A DNA stretch of 64,000 bases, taken from Fulvivirga maritima (GTDB taxonomy: Bacteria; Bacteroidota; Bacteroidia; Cytophagales; Cyclobacteriaceae). The translations under genes were made by a program, and so were the position numbers. How positions within the stretch are numbered: the stretch's first letter is position 1; each line of letters starts with the position of its first letter. A model generated the notes under the pieces. That model made no database searches. It had not been told where the DNA came from and saw nothing but the letters and a program-made list of their open reading frames with translations. Where the stretch lies: contig NZ_CP089980.1 of assembly GCF_021389955.1 (NCBI RefSeq), positions 5,823,001-5,887,000 of the forward strand, in the 5' to 3' direction. Of this stretch, positions 46,141 through 55,219 are shown piece after piece.

Positions 46141-48188
46141 TACCTTATATTTTTACTGGAAATCTCAGAACTTAATCCATTTTTATTTACAGCCTGTATA
46201 CCATACTCATAGCTATTATTCATCCTAACCCCACTATCTGTAAATTCTGTCTGGTCTCCCGAAATGACTTTGTAAAGCTGTAGCTTATCATCATTCTCTC
46301 GTCGGTATATTTTTATGTGATCTGCACTACCAAAGTTTTCCCAAGTCAGTATTATATTCTTTTCTGCTCTATTAGCAGTAGCCTTTAGGTTCTTAACTGT
46401 ACCTATGACTGTATTCTGAATAAAACTACCTGTAACCGGTACGGCTGGTTTAGATTCTAAGCCTGAAGAATCCACTGCTACCATGGTGTAACTATAGGTT
46501 TTATTCGCTATCAAATTTTCATCTACTAAAGTGCTATCTGCATTTCTTTCCAACTCCCTTACTAATTGCCAACCTCTGTTAGTAGCCGATTTTCGGTAGA
46601 GATAGTATTTGGCCACGTCTTCACTAGAACTTTTAATATAATTAAGCCTTATTCCTAAAGAATCTGACACCACCTTACTAAATACAGGGGGTACTGGGGG
46701 TATAACGTCAGGTCGTTTCAGCTTAATAATATCAGACATTTCTGATTCATTATAGCGAAAGTCAACTGCTGTTACACGATAATAAATATTAGGAGTTAGG
46801 GTCTTAATATTGATACTATCACTCCACTGATTAGTGGTTACAGCTTCCTTAGTAACCTGAACAAATTCAGAATTCTTGAAATTTGACCTGTAAACTCTAT
46901 ATCCTAGAAAATCTTCTTCCTGGTTTGATCCCCAACTTAAGGTTACCGCTCCTACAGAATCAACCTTACCGATGATATTGCGAGGTATCGCAGGAGGTAT
47001 ACTGTCTTCTAACTGTACCAAAACAGGGAAAGACGCTTTTACACTTCGGCCTCTATAGGCTATTATTCTATAATAGTTGGTAGCTAATGGCTTTTTGTCT
47101 TTGTAGGTACGCTCTTGAGATCCATGTTTGCTAATCACCTGATAGGGTCCAGATTCCTTTCTACTCCTTTCTATTCTAAAACCTTCAATGTTATTACCTG
47201 AAAACTCCCACTCCAGATCTACTGTTTCATTATCTGTAGACCAGTCAATAAAATTAGGCGCTACATAGATAGGAGTCACACCACTTCCCGAAACAGAATC
47301 TGAAGCCGGACCTTTTTCTCCAAAGGCAGTAATACCTCTTACACGGTAGTAAAAGGTTTTATCATTTTCACTAAGTGAATCTAATTTATAAGTGCGCCTG
47401 GACTGTGCTTCTTCCCCTTCAAAAGTGTTTAATATGGGCTGCTTAGTAACAGGCTGATAATTTTCACCATCTTCTGACTTTTCTAAAATAAAGCTATTGT
47501 ATATGCCGTCAAAGTTCTTGCGTTCCCAGCTTACCATAACCGCCTTATCACCAAATATGGCCTGTAGATCATAAATCTTAGGCAGCGGTTCATAATCTTC
47601 TAAACCTGCGTATACAAAGCCAAAATCAATCTCTTCAATCTCTGTAGGAACGGCACTTTTTACCCGATATAAGTACTTCTCATTTTTATGAGCTGTATGG
47701 TCAATAAAAGCGAGCCCTGAAAGCTCTGCTGCTTCAAAAGATTGATCTGCGGCATATAAAGCAAAAGAAAACCTTTGTTCAAACTCCCTGGCTTTATTTA
47801 CCACCTGAAGAATATCAGAAGAATAGTTTTCTGATAACTCAAACGTTTCACCATAGATGGCCTGAGCAGCTACAGCGGCATAATCATTTTGATCGATGAA
47901 ACTTTCCCAATCATTTGCAGGACGAGGTTTTAAAGGCACAGAAGTAAGCACCTTCTTTTCTGGTACAGAGAGTAAGCTTCCATCTCTACTCACTGTGATA
48001 CGCTCTACTATGTAGCCATACTTATTAAGCCTGCTCCAGGCAACAGCACTGGTAGGTCCCCATCTTAAACTAATCTCTTGCTCTCCTACCCTTGCCAGCA
48101 CTTTAATGGCCGGTTTAGAATCTTGTTCTTGAGCAAAAGAAGCCAGAGAAAGAAACATATATATTATTAAAATTCCGAATATTTTCAT
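46137..48188 (-). CDS. Secreted fibronectin type III repeat protein
   Basis: 683 residues with a signal peptide (MKIFGILIIYMFLSLASFAQ). About six FnIII-like domains are visible (for example VTLSWGSNQEEDFLGYRVYRS, IILTWENFGSADHIKIYRR). No T9SS sorting domain is present, so it is probably periplasmic or part of a complex. The first FnIII domain holds an insert with AAELSGLAFIDH, which resembles VALMAGFAYVDH in the 581-residue protein at 53472-55217, so the two are paralogous. It overlaps the genes on both sides by 4 bp, meaning tight translational coupling. Confidence 0.85.
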   Translation of the reverse strand: MKIFGILIIYMFLSLASFAQEQDSKPAIKVLARVGEQEISLRWGPTSAVAWSRLNKYGYIVERITVSRDGSLLSVPEKKVLTSVPLKPRPANDWESFIDQNDYAAVAAQAIYGETFELSENYSSDILQVVNKAREFEQRFSFALYAADQSFEAAELSGLAFIDHTAHKNEKYLYRVKSAVPTEIEEIDFGFVYAGLEDYEPLPKIYDLQAIFGDKAVMVSWERKNFDGIYNSFILEKSEDGENYQPVTKQPILNTFEGEEAQSRRTYKLDSLSENDKTFYYRVRGITAFGEKGPASDSVSGSGVTPIYVAPNFIDWSTDNETVDLEWEFSGNNIEGFRIERSRKESGPYQVISKHGSQERTYKDKKPLATNYYRIIAYRGRSVKASFPVLVQLEDSIPPAIPRNIIGKVDSVGAVTLSWGSNQEEDFLGYRVYRSNFKNSEFVQVTKEAVTTNQWSDSINIKTLTPNIYYRVTAVDFRYNESEMSDIIKLKRPDVIPPVPPVFSKVVSDSLGIRLNYIKSSSEDVAKYYLYRKSATNRGWQLVRELERNADSTLVDENLIANKTYSYTMVAVDSSGLESKPAVPVTGSFIQNTVIGTVKNLKATANRAEKNIILTWENFGSADHIKIYRRENDDKLQLYKVISGDQTEFTDSGVRMNNSYEYGIQAVNKNGLSSEISSKNIRY

Positions 48189-48757
48189 TCCATAGGATTA
48201 GTTATAGTAATCACTTTTTCACTTACTACTTCATTTTTACCTGGCAGTACATACTTCACTTTTATTTGATATGGCCCACTAAGTATAACTGGGAATGGTG
48301 CTTGTAACAAACTCATAACATGAGAACTAACAGCTCCTGTACCCTTATCAGCATAAAAATTAGCAGCCTGATTTTGTAAATCATGAAAATCATTTGAATA
48401 ATAATGAGAAAGGTTATAAATAAAAGCAGCAGACAATGAAGGATTAATATACGCCCCAGAACTAATATCCATCTCACTAAGCTTCAAATTTGTTTGTGGT
48501 GCTTGTTTTACAAAAACTGCTTTGACAGGAGGTACTCCTATAGTTCTCTCTAATGAATCCCTCCATAACACTCTAAATCTACCCTCTAATGGATATTCTT
48601 TATAAACCAATGGATAGATATATTCATTATAATATCTATTATTACCCAATATGGCCTCTATTTGAATCATGGGCTGAGTCCCTTTAGTGCCATTAAGCTC
48701 AGCATTATCAAATAATTCAGATAAACCTATTGACCTCCCCCAACTCATGCACACCAT
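48185..48757 (-). CDS. Probable frameshifted C-terminus of the 1,370-residue upstream protein
   Basis: 190 residues, no signal peptide although every complete neighbour has one. It overlaps the end of the upstream gene by 41 bp in the +1 frame. Dropping one base from the G5 run on this strand (48737-48741) turns HELGEVNRFI-stop into HELGRSIGLSELFDNAELNG and joins both ORFs into one protein of about 1,547 residues. The sequence is beta-rich, not matched to a known family, and ends in an Ig-like strand (YQIKVKYVLPGKNEVVSEK). It could also be an independent small protein with an internal start. Function unknown. Confidence 0.6.
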   Translation of the reverse strand: MVCMSWGRSIGLSELFDNAELNGTKGTQPMIQIEAILGNNRYYNEYIYPLVYKEYPLEGRFRVLWRDSLERTIGVPPVKAVFVKQAPQTNLKLSEMDISSGAYINPSLSAAFIYNLSHYYSNDFHDLQNQAANFYADKGTGAVSSHVMSLLQAPFPVILSGPYQIKVKYVLPGKNEVVSEKVITITNPME

Positions 48758-51700
48758 TTCTAATGGGCCACCTCCACTGATTTCTCATATCAGCAGCATC
48801 TATCTTACTACTCAAGGTACTATAAGTACTTGTTTTGAAATGGCTTGAGAATACAGATTTTTCCTGCAGCTCGCTAATGGTACCTTCTGCCTTCTTAGTG
48901 GTTACTTTTAAATCATTCTCAAAGCCTTCATTAGAAACACTTATCGAATCTGAATAAACGTTCCTATCTACCGCTCCTGAAGCCTTAGCTGGCAAATTTA
49001 CTAATTCATAACTGTAAATAGCATTAGCAGAAAGGTCTCCAGGTATTGAAAAGCTAATCTCTCGGTTAGATGGTGAATATGAATAATCAAACAAAGACTG
49101 CTTACCTCCTTTACTGGTTAATCTACCTTTTTGTTTCCAATCATCTTTATCAATTTGGAAAAGATAAGGCTGCCCTTTCTTTAGACTTATATACCCCTTA
49201 TGAGTTTCATCTTTATAATAGTTTAACTGGTCAAGAACCGGATAACTATAGGCCACATTGTCCAGAGGAATATAATCAGGAGCTTCTCCTGTTATAAACT
49301 TGGTTTTACTCACTTCAGTATACTTCTTACCTCCTATAAATACGGGCACCCATCCCTTTTTGCTCTGTTCTTCGAAACTTACTTCCACAATCATCTGAAG
49401 CTCCCTCTTAGGTGGTAAAATATCAAATGAATTGAATGCTATAACATCGCCTCCAGCATTCCACTCTAAATCTCCTATAATTTCATATCCTCCCGATAAA
49501 ACCGTAAATTTATCCAGTATAATTCTAAATTTCTTCTTTTCATCATCGACATCCACCATCTCAAACGTCTTATTTATAGGCATATTGAAAACTGCCTGGG
49601 GAGTACTAAACACATTTACATCTCTCTCTCCACTTACCGGGGTTACTTGAGAAATTACTTTTATACCTTCAAGTACACTTCCTCCTATCATTTCACACTC
49701 TTCACCAATTGTGGCTTCAAACTTACAGTTCCCCTTCACTAAACCGCCAAGAACTCTGTATCGCCCACCTACTATACCACGCATCCAAAACGGATTAGGT
49801 AATTTGGCCTGTAATACTACAGCAGCACCTATACTTAAAATTTCAACGCTTTTCTTCTTGCCAAAAACCTTTACCCTAATACCTATTTCTCCATCAAAAT
49901 AAGCATACGCCTGGCCATTAGCGTACCACCCATTCATTCCTAATGGATCTTTTCTCCCCTTACACCTTACATTATCACCATAATTCTTAAGCATAATGTC
50001 AAAGCCTAAGCCCGCCTGAAAACGAGCATAAAACATTAAAAAGGTTAAATCTCCTGTATCTACACTGAGTGAGGCCCCAAAGCCTAAACCTTTACCCAGA
50101 CCGAGGGCATTTTCATCAGCCATATAATCTAAGTCCATACCTCCCAAAATATCAGATACAATTTCTGGCGGTGGCGGACTTCCCGGGATTTTTGTTCCTA
50201 CCATGAAATAAGAAGTTAGCTGAGCCCTAATAGGACCAACTCCTGCACTGATTCCAATTCTGTCTTCAGGCGTACCCAGATAAAAATACCAATCACTAGG
50301 ATCATAATGCAATACAGCCCATCCTGCTCTGCCTCCGGCTCCTACTCCTTTTATAATTCCTCCAACCACGTTCACATACATTTCCATATTGGCATGCAAT
50401 GAGTTGTTTTCAAAATCAAGAACTATTTTTGTATGAGCCGAAACGCTTCCTCTTTTCCCCGCGGCCTCTCCTATTCCACCATGAATCTCGGTTATGGTTT
50501 GATCATCATCGGGTATTAATTCACCCACTTTTGTACCATCATATCTTTTGGAGACTTCTACCAACTTAGCAGTCTTACTTTCAATTTTCTCTAGTAAGTC
50601 GCCACCAATAGGGGGCGTAACCAAAAATGCATTACCGGTAAAAGTGATACTTTTTACACCTCCTCCTGCAAAAAAGGCAATTTCAAAAGTAGCATCTCCG
50701 TTTAATAGTGACTCACTACCCACAGTAGCAAAGCCGATTGTAGCTTTAAGCCCCAATCCAGTCTTTTCATCTGGCACATAAACTGTACCTGAAGCAGTTT
50801 TCCCAAAATCACTTCCTATACCCTCATTATCCATTTTCATATGATAATAGGCTCCGCCTCCAAAACCGTTTAGCCCGAAAGGAGGCACTACTGGTATAGG
50901 TGTAGGAAAAGAAGCCATGGCATCTGCATACCAGAATCTCATGCCATTAACTTTACCAAAAATGGCCGTAGCCTGCACATTGATTCCAGGTTGAAAAGTG
51001 GCATCTATAACACCATTAAATCCATTTCCATATACCTGATCTTCTCTAAAAAATTGTAATCGACCATAGAATTTGAAAGCCCCTTGGTCTATATCTACAG
51101 TGATGTCATTTACCTGGAGCTTCTTATATTTCCATCTATGTCCTTCTCCCTCATCACTTAGATCTCCTAGAAGGGTTAACCCAGCCTCTCCTCCAAAAGA
51201 AGAAGTAAGATTAACAATCAGGTCAAAGTCTACTCCTAATTCGGTATCTGAAATATTGCGCATACCGATGTTGTCTATGCTAACAGGAAAGTTAGCCATA
51301 GCTTGCTGGGCCGCCTCAGAACCAAAAGAAAAACTTCCTACGGTTAAAAATGGCTTTTTACTTTGTAGATGAAGATCTTCAAAAGTAATATTAGCTAATT
51401 GAGCTGATTGAGACCCCATAGGGGCATTAATATCCATCTTACCATGTAAGTTGGCCTCTGGCAGAAATTTACCATTTTCAACACTCACCTTTAGGTACGA
51501 AGAAGGGTAAATCTCTACCTTACTAGTTTTAAAAATATCAAACTCCAGACTATCTGCTGCGGTAACATTAAATACGTAACTTCCGCCAGTATTAATTATG
51601 GCCGAGTATTCAAATATTTTATCTTCACTATTGATAGGAATGCGAATTCCACCAGTAAGTCCACCCTCTTTTAACTGGTTAGCTTCAATATCTATAAAAA

Positions 51701-52829
51701 TGGTTTCTAAAGAGTAAGACCAACCATTCATTGATCCTTTTTTAAGAGGTATGATATCAGTAGCAGATATTTTACCTGAAAACCCTTGCTGATCAATAAT
51801 TATATTATCCGCTCTAAATGATCTTCTTACATTGGCTGAGTCTCTTACTCTAAACTCCTGAGGTAATGAAATAATCATTTCCCTCATATAAAACCCTCTC
51901 CATAAATCCGGGTGCTCAGCGATCATGTCTGTATGGTAGTCCTTAGGGAAAGTTACCGCAGGCGCATTACGTAAGTCAGAATAATCAAAAACAGCAGCAC
52001 TAGCTTTAAAACCAACTCCTTTTAAACCATTAACCTGAAAAGGAGGAAGAGTAACTTCAGCTATCAAATCATTCCAATTGCTTAGAGTAGTGCTAAAAGT
52101 AGCTATAACACGATCTTTTTCATTCACACTACCATCTGGCTTCTCAGGTACTATGAAATCTCTGGAGAAAGTAACTTCCGCTCCTATTCCCATCATTTTG
52201 AAACCATTGCAATCAAATTCTACAAAGGTAGTTCCATTACCTTTTAACTTAACCACAGACTTTTCACCAAAAAGGTCAAAGGGTTGATCTCCTATAAGCT
52301 CTAAACGTGCATCTCCGGTTATACCTCCATTTTTACTAAGCTTTATTTGATCGCCTCTAAAAGTTAATTTTTTACCACTGGTAGGTTCTTCAAACACCAT
52401 ATATGCTACCAGATAAGCCCCTTGGGGCGTCATAACTATACTATCTAATGATATTGTATAAGAAAGACCTCCTATATTCTTTTTAATACCTACTGGCATA
52501 TCTACCAGTGATTTTTCATCTAGAACGTCAACAAACCTGTTATTCTTAGTGATCATTTCATCTAGTTCTAGGGCTCTCATCTCATAAGCAGAAAGCGTAT
52601 CAGATAAAACAGGAGCAAAATCCTCTGCTCTTAGTATATCAGACTTGGTTTCTTCTACTTCCTCCCACTCCAGCTCTTCAAACACTCTGGTATTAGCCGC
52701 TTCTATCTTCACCTCTTTAGGTTGATCTTTAGGCTCAGTGTTTTTAACCTCCTTATCAGGATCTGTGGTTCCTGCAGAGGTTACAAAATAGGAGAGTAAA
52801 AAAAGATAAGTTATAAGGCTCTTTCTCAT
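48717..52829 (-). CDS. Very large exported beta-rich protein of unknown function (probably frameshifted at its 3' end)
   Basis: 1,370 residues. The signal peptide (MRKSLITYLFLLSYFVTSAG) precedes an acidic and lysine-rich linker, then long stretches of beta-strand with many short glycine-rich turns, for example VPPFGLNGFGGGAYYHMKMDNEGIG, GVGAGGRAGWAVLHYDPSDWYFYLG and SAGVGPIRAQLTSYFMVG. The pattern resembles parts of the 2,078-residue protein upstream, so they may form related structures. No catalytic motif or sorting domain is seen. It probably continues into the 190-residue ORF downstream by a one-base frameshift, see that entry. No family could be named. Confidence 0.75.
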   Translation of the reverse strand: MRKSLITYLFLLSYFVTSAGTTDPDKEVKNTEPKDQPKEVKIEAANTRVFEELEWEEVEETKSDILRAEDFAPVLSDTLSAYEMRALELDEMITKNNRFVDVLDEKSLVDMPVGIKKNIGGLSYTISLDSIVMTPQGAYLVAYMVFEEPTSGKKLTFRGDQIKLSKNGGITGDARLELIGDQPFDLFGEKSVVKLKGNGTTFVEFDCNGFKMMGIGAEVTFSRDFIVPEKPDGSVNEKDRVIATFSTTLSNWNDLIAEVTLPPFQVNGLKGVGFKASAAVFDYSDLRNAPAVTFPKDYHTDMIAEHPDLWRGFYMREMIISLPQEFRVRDSANVRRSFRADNIIIDQQGFSGKISATDIIPLKKGSMNGWSYSLETIFIDIEANQLKEGGLTGGIRIPINSEDKIFEYSAIINTGGSYVFNVTAADSLEFDIFKTSKVEIYPSSYLKVSVENGKFLPEANLHGKMDINAPMGSQSAQLANITFEDLHLQSKKPFLTVGSFSFGSEAAQQAMANFPVSIDNIGMRNISDTELGVDFDLIVNLTSSFGGEAGLTLLGDLSDEGEGHRWKYKKLQVNDITVDIDQGAFKFYGRLQFFREDQVYGNGFNGVIDATFQPGINVQATAIFGKVNGMRFWYADAMASFPTPIPVVPPFGLNGFGGGAYYHMKMDNEGIGSDFGKTASGTVYVPDEKTGLGLKATIGFATVGSESLLNGDATFEIAFFAGGGVKSITFTGNAFLVTPPIGGDLLEKIESKTAKLVEVSKRYDGTKVGELIPDDDQTITEIHGGIGEAAGKRGSVSAHTKIVLDFENNSLHANMEMYVNVVGGIIKGVGAGGRAGWAVLHYDPSDWYFYLGTPEDRIGISAGVGPIRAQLTSYFMVGTKIPGSPPPPEIVSDILGGMDLDYMADENALGLGKGLGFGASLSVDTGDLTFLMFYARFQAGLGFDIMLKNYGDNVRCKGRKDPLGMNGWYANGQAYAYFDGEIGIRVKVFGKKKSVEILSIGAAVVLQAKLPNPFWMRGIVGGRYRVLGGLVKGNCKFEATIGEECEMIGGSVLEGIKVISQVTPVSGERDVNVFSTPQAVFNMPINKTFEMVDVDDEKKKFRIILDKFTVLSGGYEIIGDLEWNAGGDVIAFNSFDILPPKRELQMIVEVSFEEQSKKGWVPVFIGGKKYTEVSKTKFITGEAPDYIPLDNVAYSYPVLDQLNYYKDETHKGYISLKKGQPYLFQIDKDDWKQKGRLTSKGGKQSLFDYSYSPSNREISFSIPGDLSANAIYSYELVNLPAKASGAVDRNVYSDSISVSNEGFENDLKVTTKKAEGTISELQEKSVFSSHFKTSTYSTLSSKIDAADMRNQWRWPIRNGVHELGEVNRFI

Positions 52830-52839
52830 TAGTTATTAA

Positions 52840-53475
52840 TCAATCTTTACAAATCTTTTCTGAGATTTTTTTAGTAACGCCACTTGTAGTAAAAGCTTCG
52901 ATCTCTAATAAATATTTACCTGATTCCTCAAAGTTTTTACTCCATGTTCTTTTGTCGTTACCCTTCAAAGTGCTCACCAGTTTGTCATTAGCGTATATTC
53001 GAAACCCTTCTACATCAAGTATATCTTCATAATCCCAGGCAAGACTTAGTTCATGGTCTTTAGCTTCTACCGATTTTACTTGTATGTTTGGTAATATTCT
53101 GGAAGGAACTATTACTTCTATTGTTTCACTCTGAGCACTTCTCTTCACCGAAGGAAAGTTCACTATGCTCATCAAGGCAAACTCATATTTAGCAGCATAG
53201 GAATCATAAAAAACATAATCGTATTGAGTATCATAAATTACTCCTGCCTTCTGATATAGATAAAGGCTCTTACCATTAGGAAACTTCACCAATAGGTTAT
53301 ATCCAAGGTTTTCATATTGAGATTGTGCTTTGTCCCATGTCAAGTGGATAGCTCTTTCACCACTTTCTTCATCCTTTATTACCTCAGCCTTTAAGCCTGT
53401 TGGCACCGGTAAATCCTGAGCATGCGTAAGGGTGGCGGTTATTATTAATGAAAAAATTAAATAAATTACTCTCAT
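52840..53475 (-). CDS. Short fibronectin type III protein
   Basis: 211 residues with a signal peptide ending THAQ and two FnIII-like domains. The second (ILPNIQVKSVEAKDHELSLAWDYEDILDVEGFRIYANDKLV) closely follows the last domain of the gene before it (SLPFINIWPIAKDENVVTLNWKYDDIVDLQGFRLYQNEQLI), so it is a partial duplicate of that protein's C-terminus. It overlaps that gene by 4 bp. Function unknown; probably a structural component. Confidence 0.85.
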   Translation of the reverse strand: MRVIYLIFSLIITATLTHAQDLPVPTGLKAEVIKDEESGERAIHLTWDKAQSQYENLGYNLLVKFPNGKSLYLYQKAGVIYDTQYDYVFYDSYAAKYEFALMSIVNFPSVKRSAQSETIEVIVPSRILPNIQVKSVEAKDHELSLAWDYEDILDVEGFRIYANDKLVSTLKGNDKRTWSKNFEESGKYLLEIEAFTTSGVTKKISEKICKD

Positions 53476-55217
53476 TGTATTTTGAATTTTCTAGCCTGTG
53501 ACTCTTTGCTTGTTACTCCGGTAGTAGATACCGCCTGAATGTAATATGAATATGATCCTGGGTCTAACGCTCCTGATTTCCAGGTCCTAGTATCTGATGA
53601 CAATTCGGCAATTAACTGCTCGTTTTGATATAATCTAAACCCTTGAAGATCAACAATATCATCATATTTCCAGTTGAGTGTTACTACGTTTTCATCCTTG
53701 GCAATGGGCCAGATATTAATAAATGGTAGTGATTCTGAAGGCACCAAAACGGTCACCTTATCACTCAGTTCACTCTCCTTATTTTGCTCATTCATAGCAC
53801 TTATAGCAAATGTATATCTAGCCGCTTTACTTGAACTAATAGCGTAATTATAGGTAGTAGCTGTAATGGTAGGAAAACTAGCTTCCTTCCAAACTTTCTC
53901 CTCATTAGCACTGCTAGAATGTATATAATATTGAAGCGACCCTGAAGCTGCACTTGGTGATTCCCAGGTTAAGACTACCTCTCTTCCTTCTTTTTTAAAT
54001 TGAGCCTGTAGATTTTGAGGAACCGTAGGGTTTACCTTTTTTTGATTATAAAAAGTAACCCTTTTACTCCATAACTCACGATCATCCTGTGTAAGAGCTA
54101 TTAGTCTAAAATCATAATAATTATTGTCTGGTGCTGCAATTTGCTGGTAAGCAAAACTTCTGCTTCCTACTTCCAAAAGTGGTGAAACATTCTCAGCAGG
54201 ACCTTTATCTTTTATCAGCTGTACATAAAAACCTTTGATATAAGGCTGCTGATCTTCAGGAAATGACCATTTAAAATTAAGGCTTCCTGTTCCTTTATCT
54301 GGCCTATCCAGTTTAGGGGCAGGCACCGTGGCCGGAACCTCTGGAGAACTTTCATACTCCACTTCTGAGTACTCTCCATAAGTATTAAAAATAGTACTGG
54401 CTCTTGCCGCATATATATAAGATTTTTCGAGATCTACCCCCTTATCTTCATAGAAAAGCGTGCCTTCCTTGTCCTTAAGGCTAACCCAAATAGGAGTATC
54501 ATTCAACTTCACATATTCATCAGCTCCTTTTTCTTTTCTATAGATGTAAAAACCATTTAAAACCTTAAACCCTTTATATTTTTCTGTATCAATCTTCCAT
54601 ATTAAACCTATACTCCCCGCGCTTTTGTTGGTTTTACTTACCTTACCGCTAAGTATTACATCATATTTTGGAGGATTTTTTTGTGGAGTAAAAGTGCCCA
54701 TTGGCTGATTTTTCTCATTTCTATTATATATTCCAAAAACTCCATATGTATAGATGTAACCCTTCTCAACATGATCTACATATGCAAAGCCGGCCATAAG
54801 CGCCACGTCGTAATTAGAGCTGAGAGCTATGGACATCGCAGAAACACCATTTTCTGTAGCCATGTAATTGGTTAAGTTTTCATAAGAAGTTTCCTTCAAT
54901 TTCTTACCAGCTATCATCTCCTGCCTCTTAGCTGTTAGTGCTGCTGCCTCAGAAGAATTGAGTCCAATATTATTCAAGGCCTTAGTGCCCATAGTGCTGG
55001 GTTTTATAGGTTCATTACCCAGCTTTTCCCAGTTAGATGTTGAAGTTAATTTTCTTTTAATAACCACGCCTTCTAAACCTTCTGGCCACCCTTTGGATGG
55101 CAACCAAAAAAGCCTCACTTCATCACTTTTGGTCTCTCCTAGCAAGTTCATATCCTGAGCATATGAACTTTGAATAAAACATAAAAACAAACAAAAAATC
55201 AGAATTAAGTTTTTCAT
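53472..55217 (-). CDS. Fibronectin type III repeat protein
   Basis: 581 residues with signal peptide MKNLILIFCLFLCFIQSSYAQ. About five FnIII-like domains, one with a helical insert (LTAKRQEMIAGKKLKETSYENL and VALMAGFAYVDH) shared with the 683-residue protein at 46137-48188. The last domain is homologous to the 211-residue neighbour. No sorting domain, so it probably acts in the periplasm or at the outer membrane in a complex with its neighbours. It starts 2 bp after the 2,078-residue protein gene. Confidence 0.85.
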   Translation of the reverse strand: MKNLILIFCLFLCFIQSSYAQDMNLLGETKSDEVRLFWLPSKGWPEGLEGVVIKRKLTSTSNWEKLGNEPIKPSTMGTKALNNIGLNSSEAAALTAKRQEMIAGKKLKETSYENLTNYMATENGVSAMSIALSSNYDVALMAGFAYVDHVEKGYIYTYGVFGIYNRNEKNQPMGTFTPQKNPPKYDVILSGKVSKTNKSAGSIGLIWKIDTEKYKGFKVLNGFYIYRKEKGADEYVKLNDTPIWVSLKDKEGTLFYEDKGVDLEKSYIYAARASTIFNTYGEYSEVEYESSPEVPATVPAPKLDRPDKGTGSLNFKWSFPEDQQPYIKGFYVQLIKDKGPAENVSPLLEVGSRSFAYQQIAAPDNNYYDFRLIALTQDDRELWSKRVTFYNQKKVNPTVPQNLQAQFKKEGREVVLTWESPSAASGSLQYYIHSSSANEEKVWKEASFPTITATTYNYAISSSKAARYTFAISAMNEQNKESELSDKVTVLVPSESLPFINIWPIAKDENVVTLNWKYDDIVDLQGFRLYQNEQLIAELSSDTRTWKSGALDPGSYSYYIQAVSTTGVTSKESQARKFKIQ

Positions 55218-55219
55218 AT

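Noticed and set aside
49070-52287. Several plus-strand ORFs of 60-100 codons within the 1,370-residue protein gene
   Set aside because: All are antisense shadows of the same long minus-strand gene, with no start context or family similarity.
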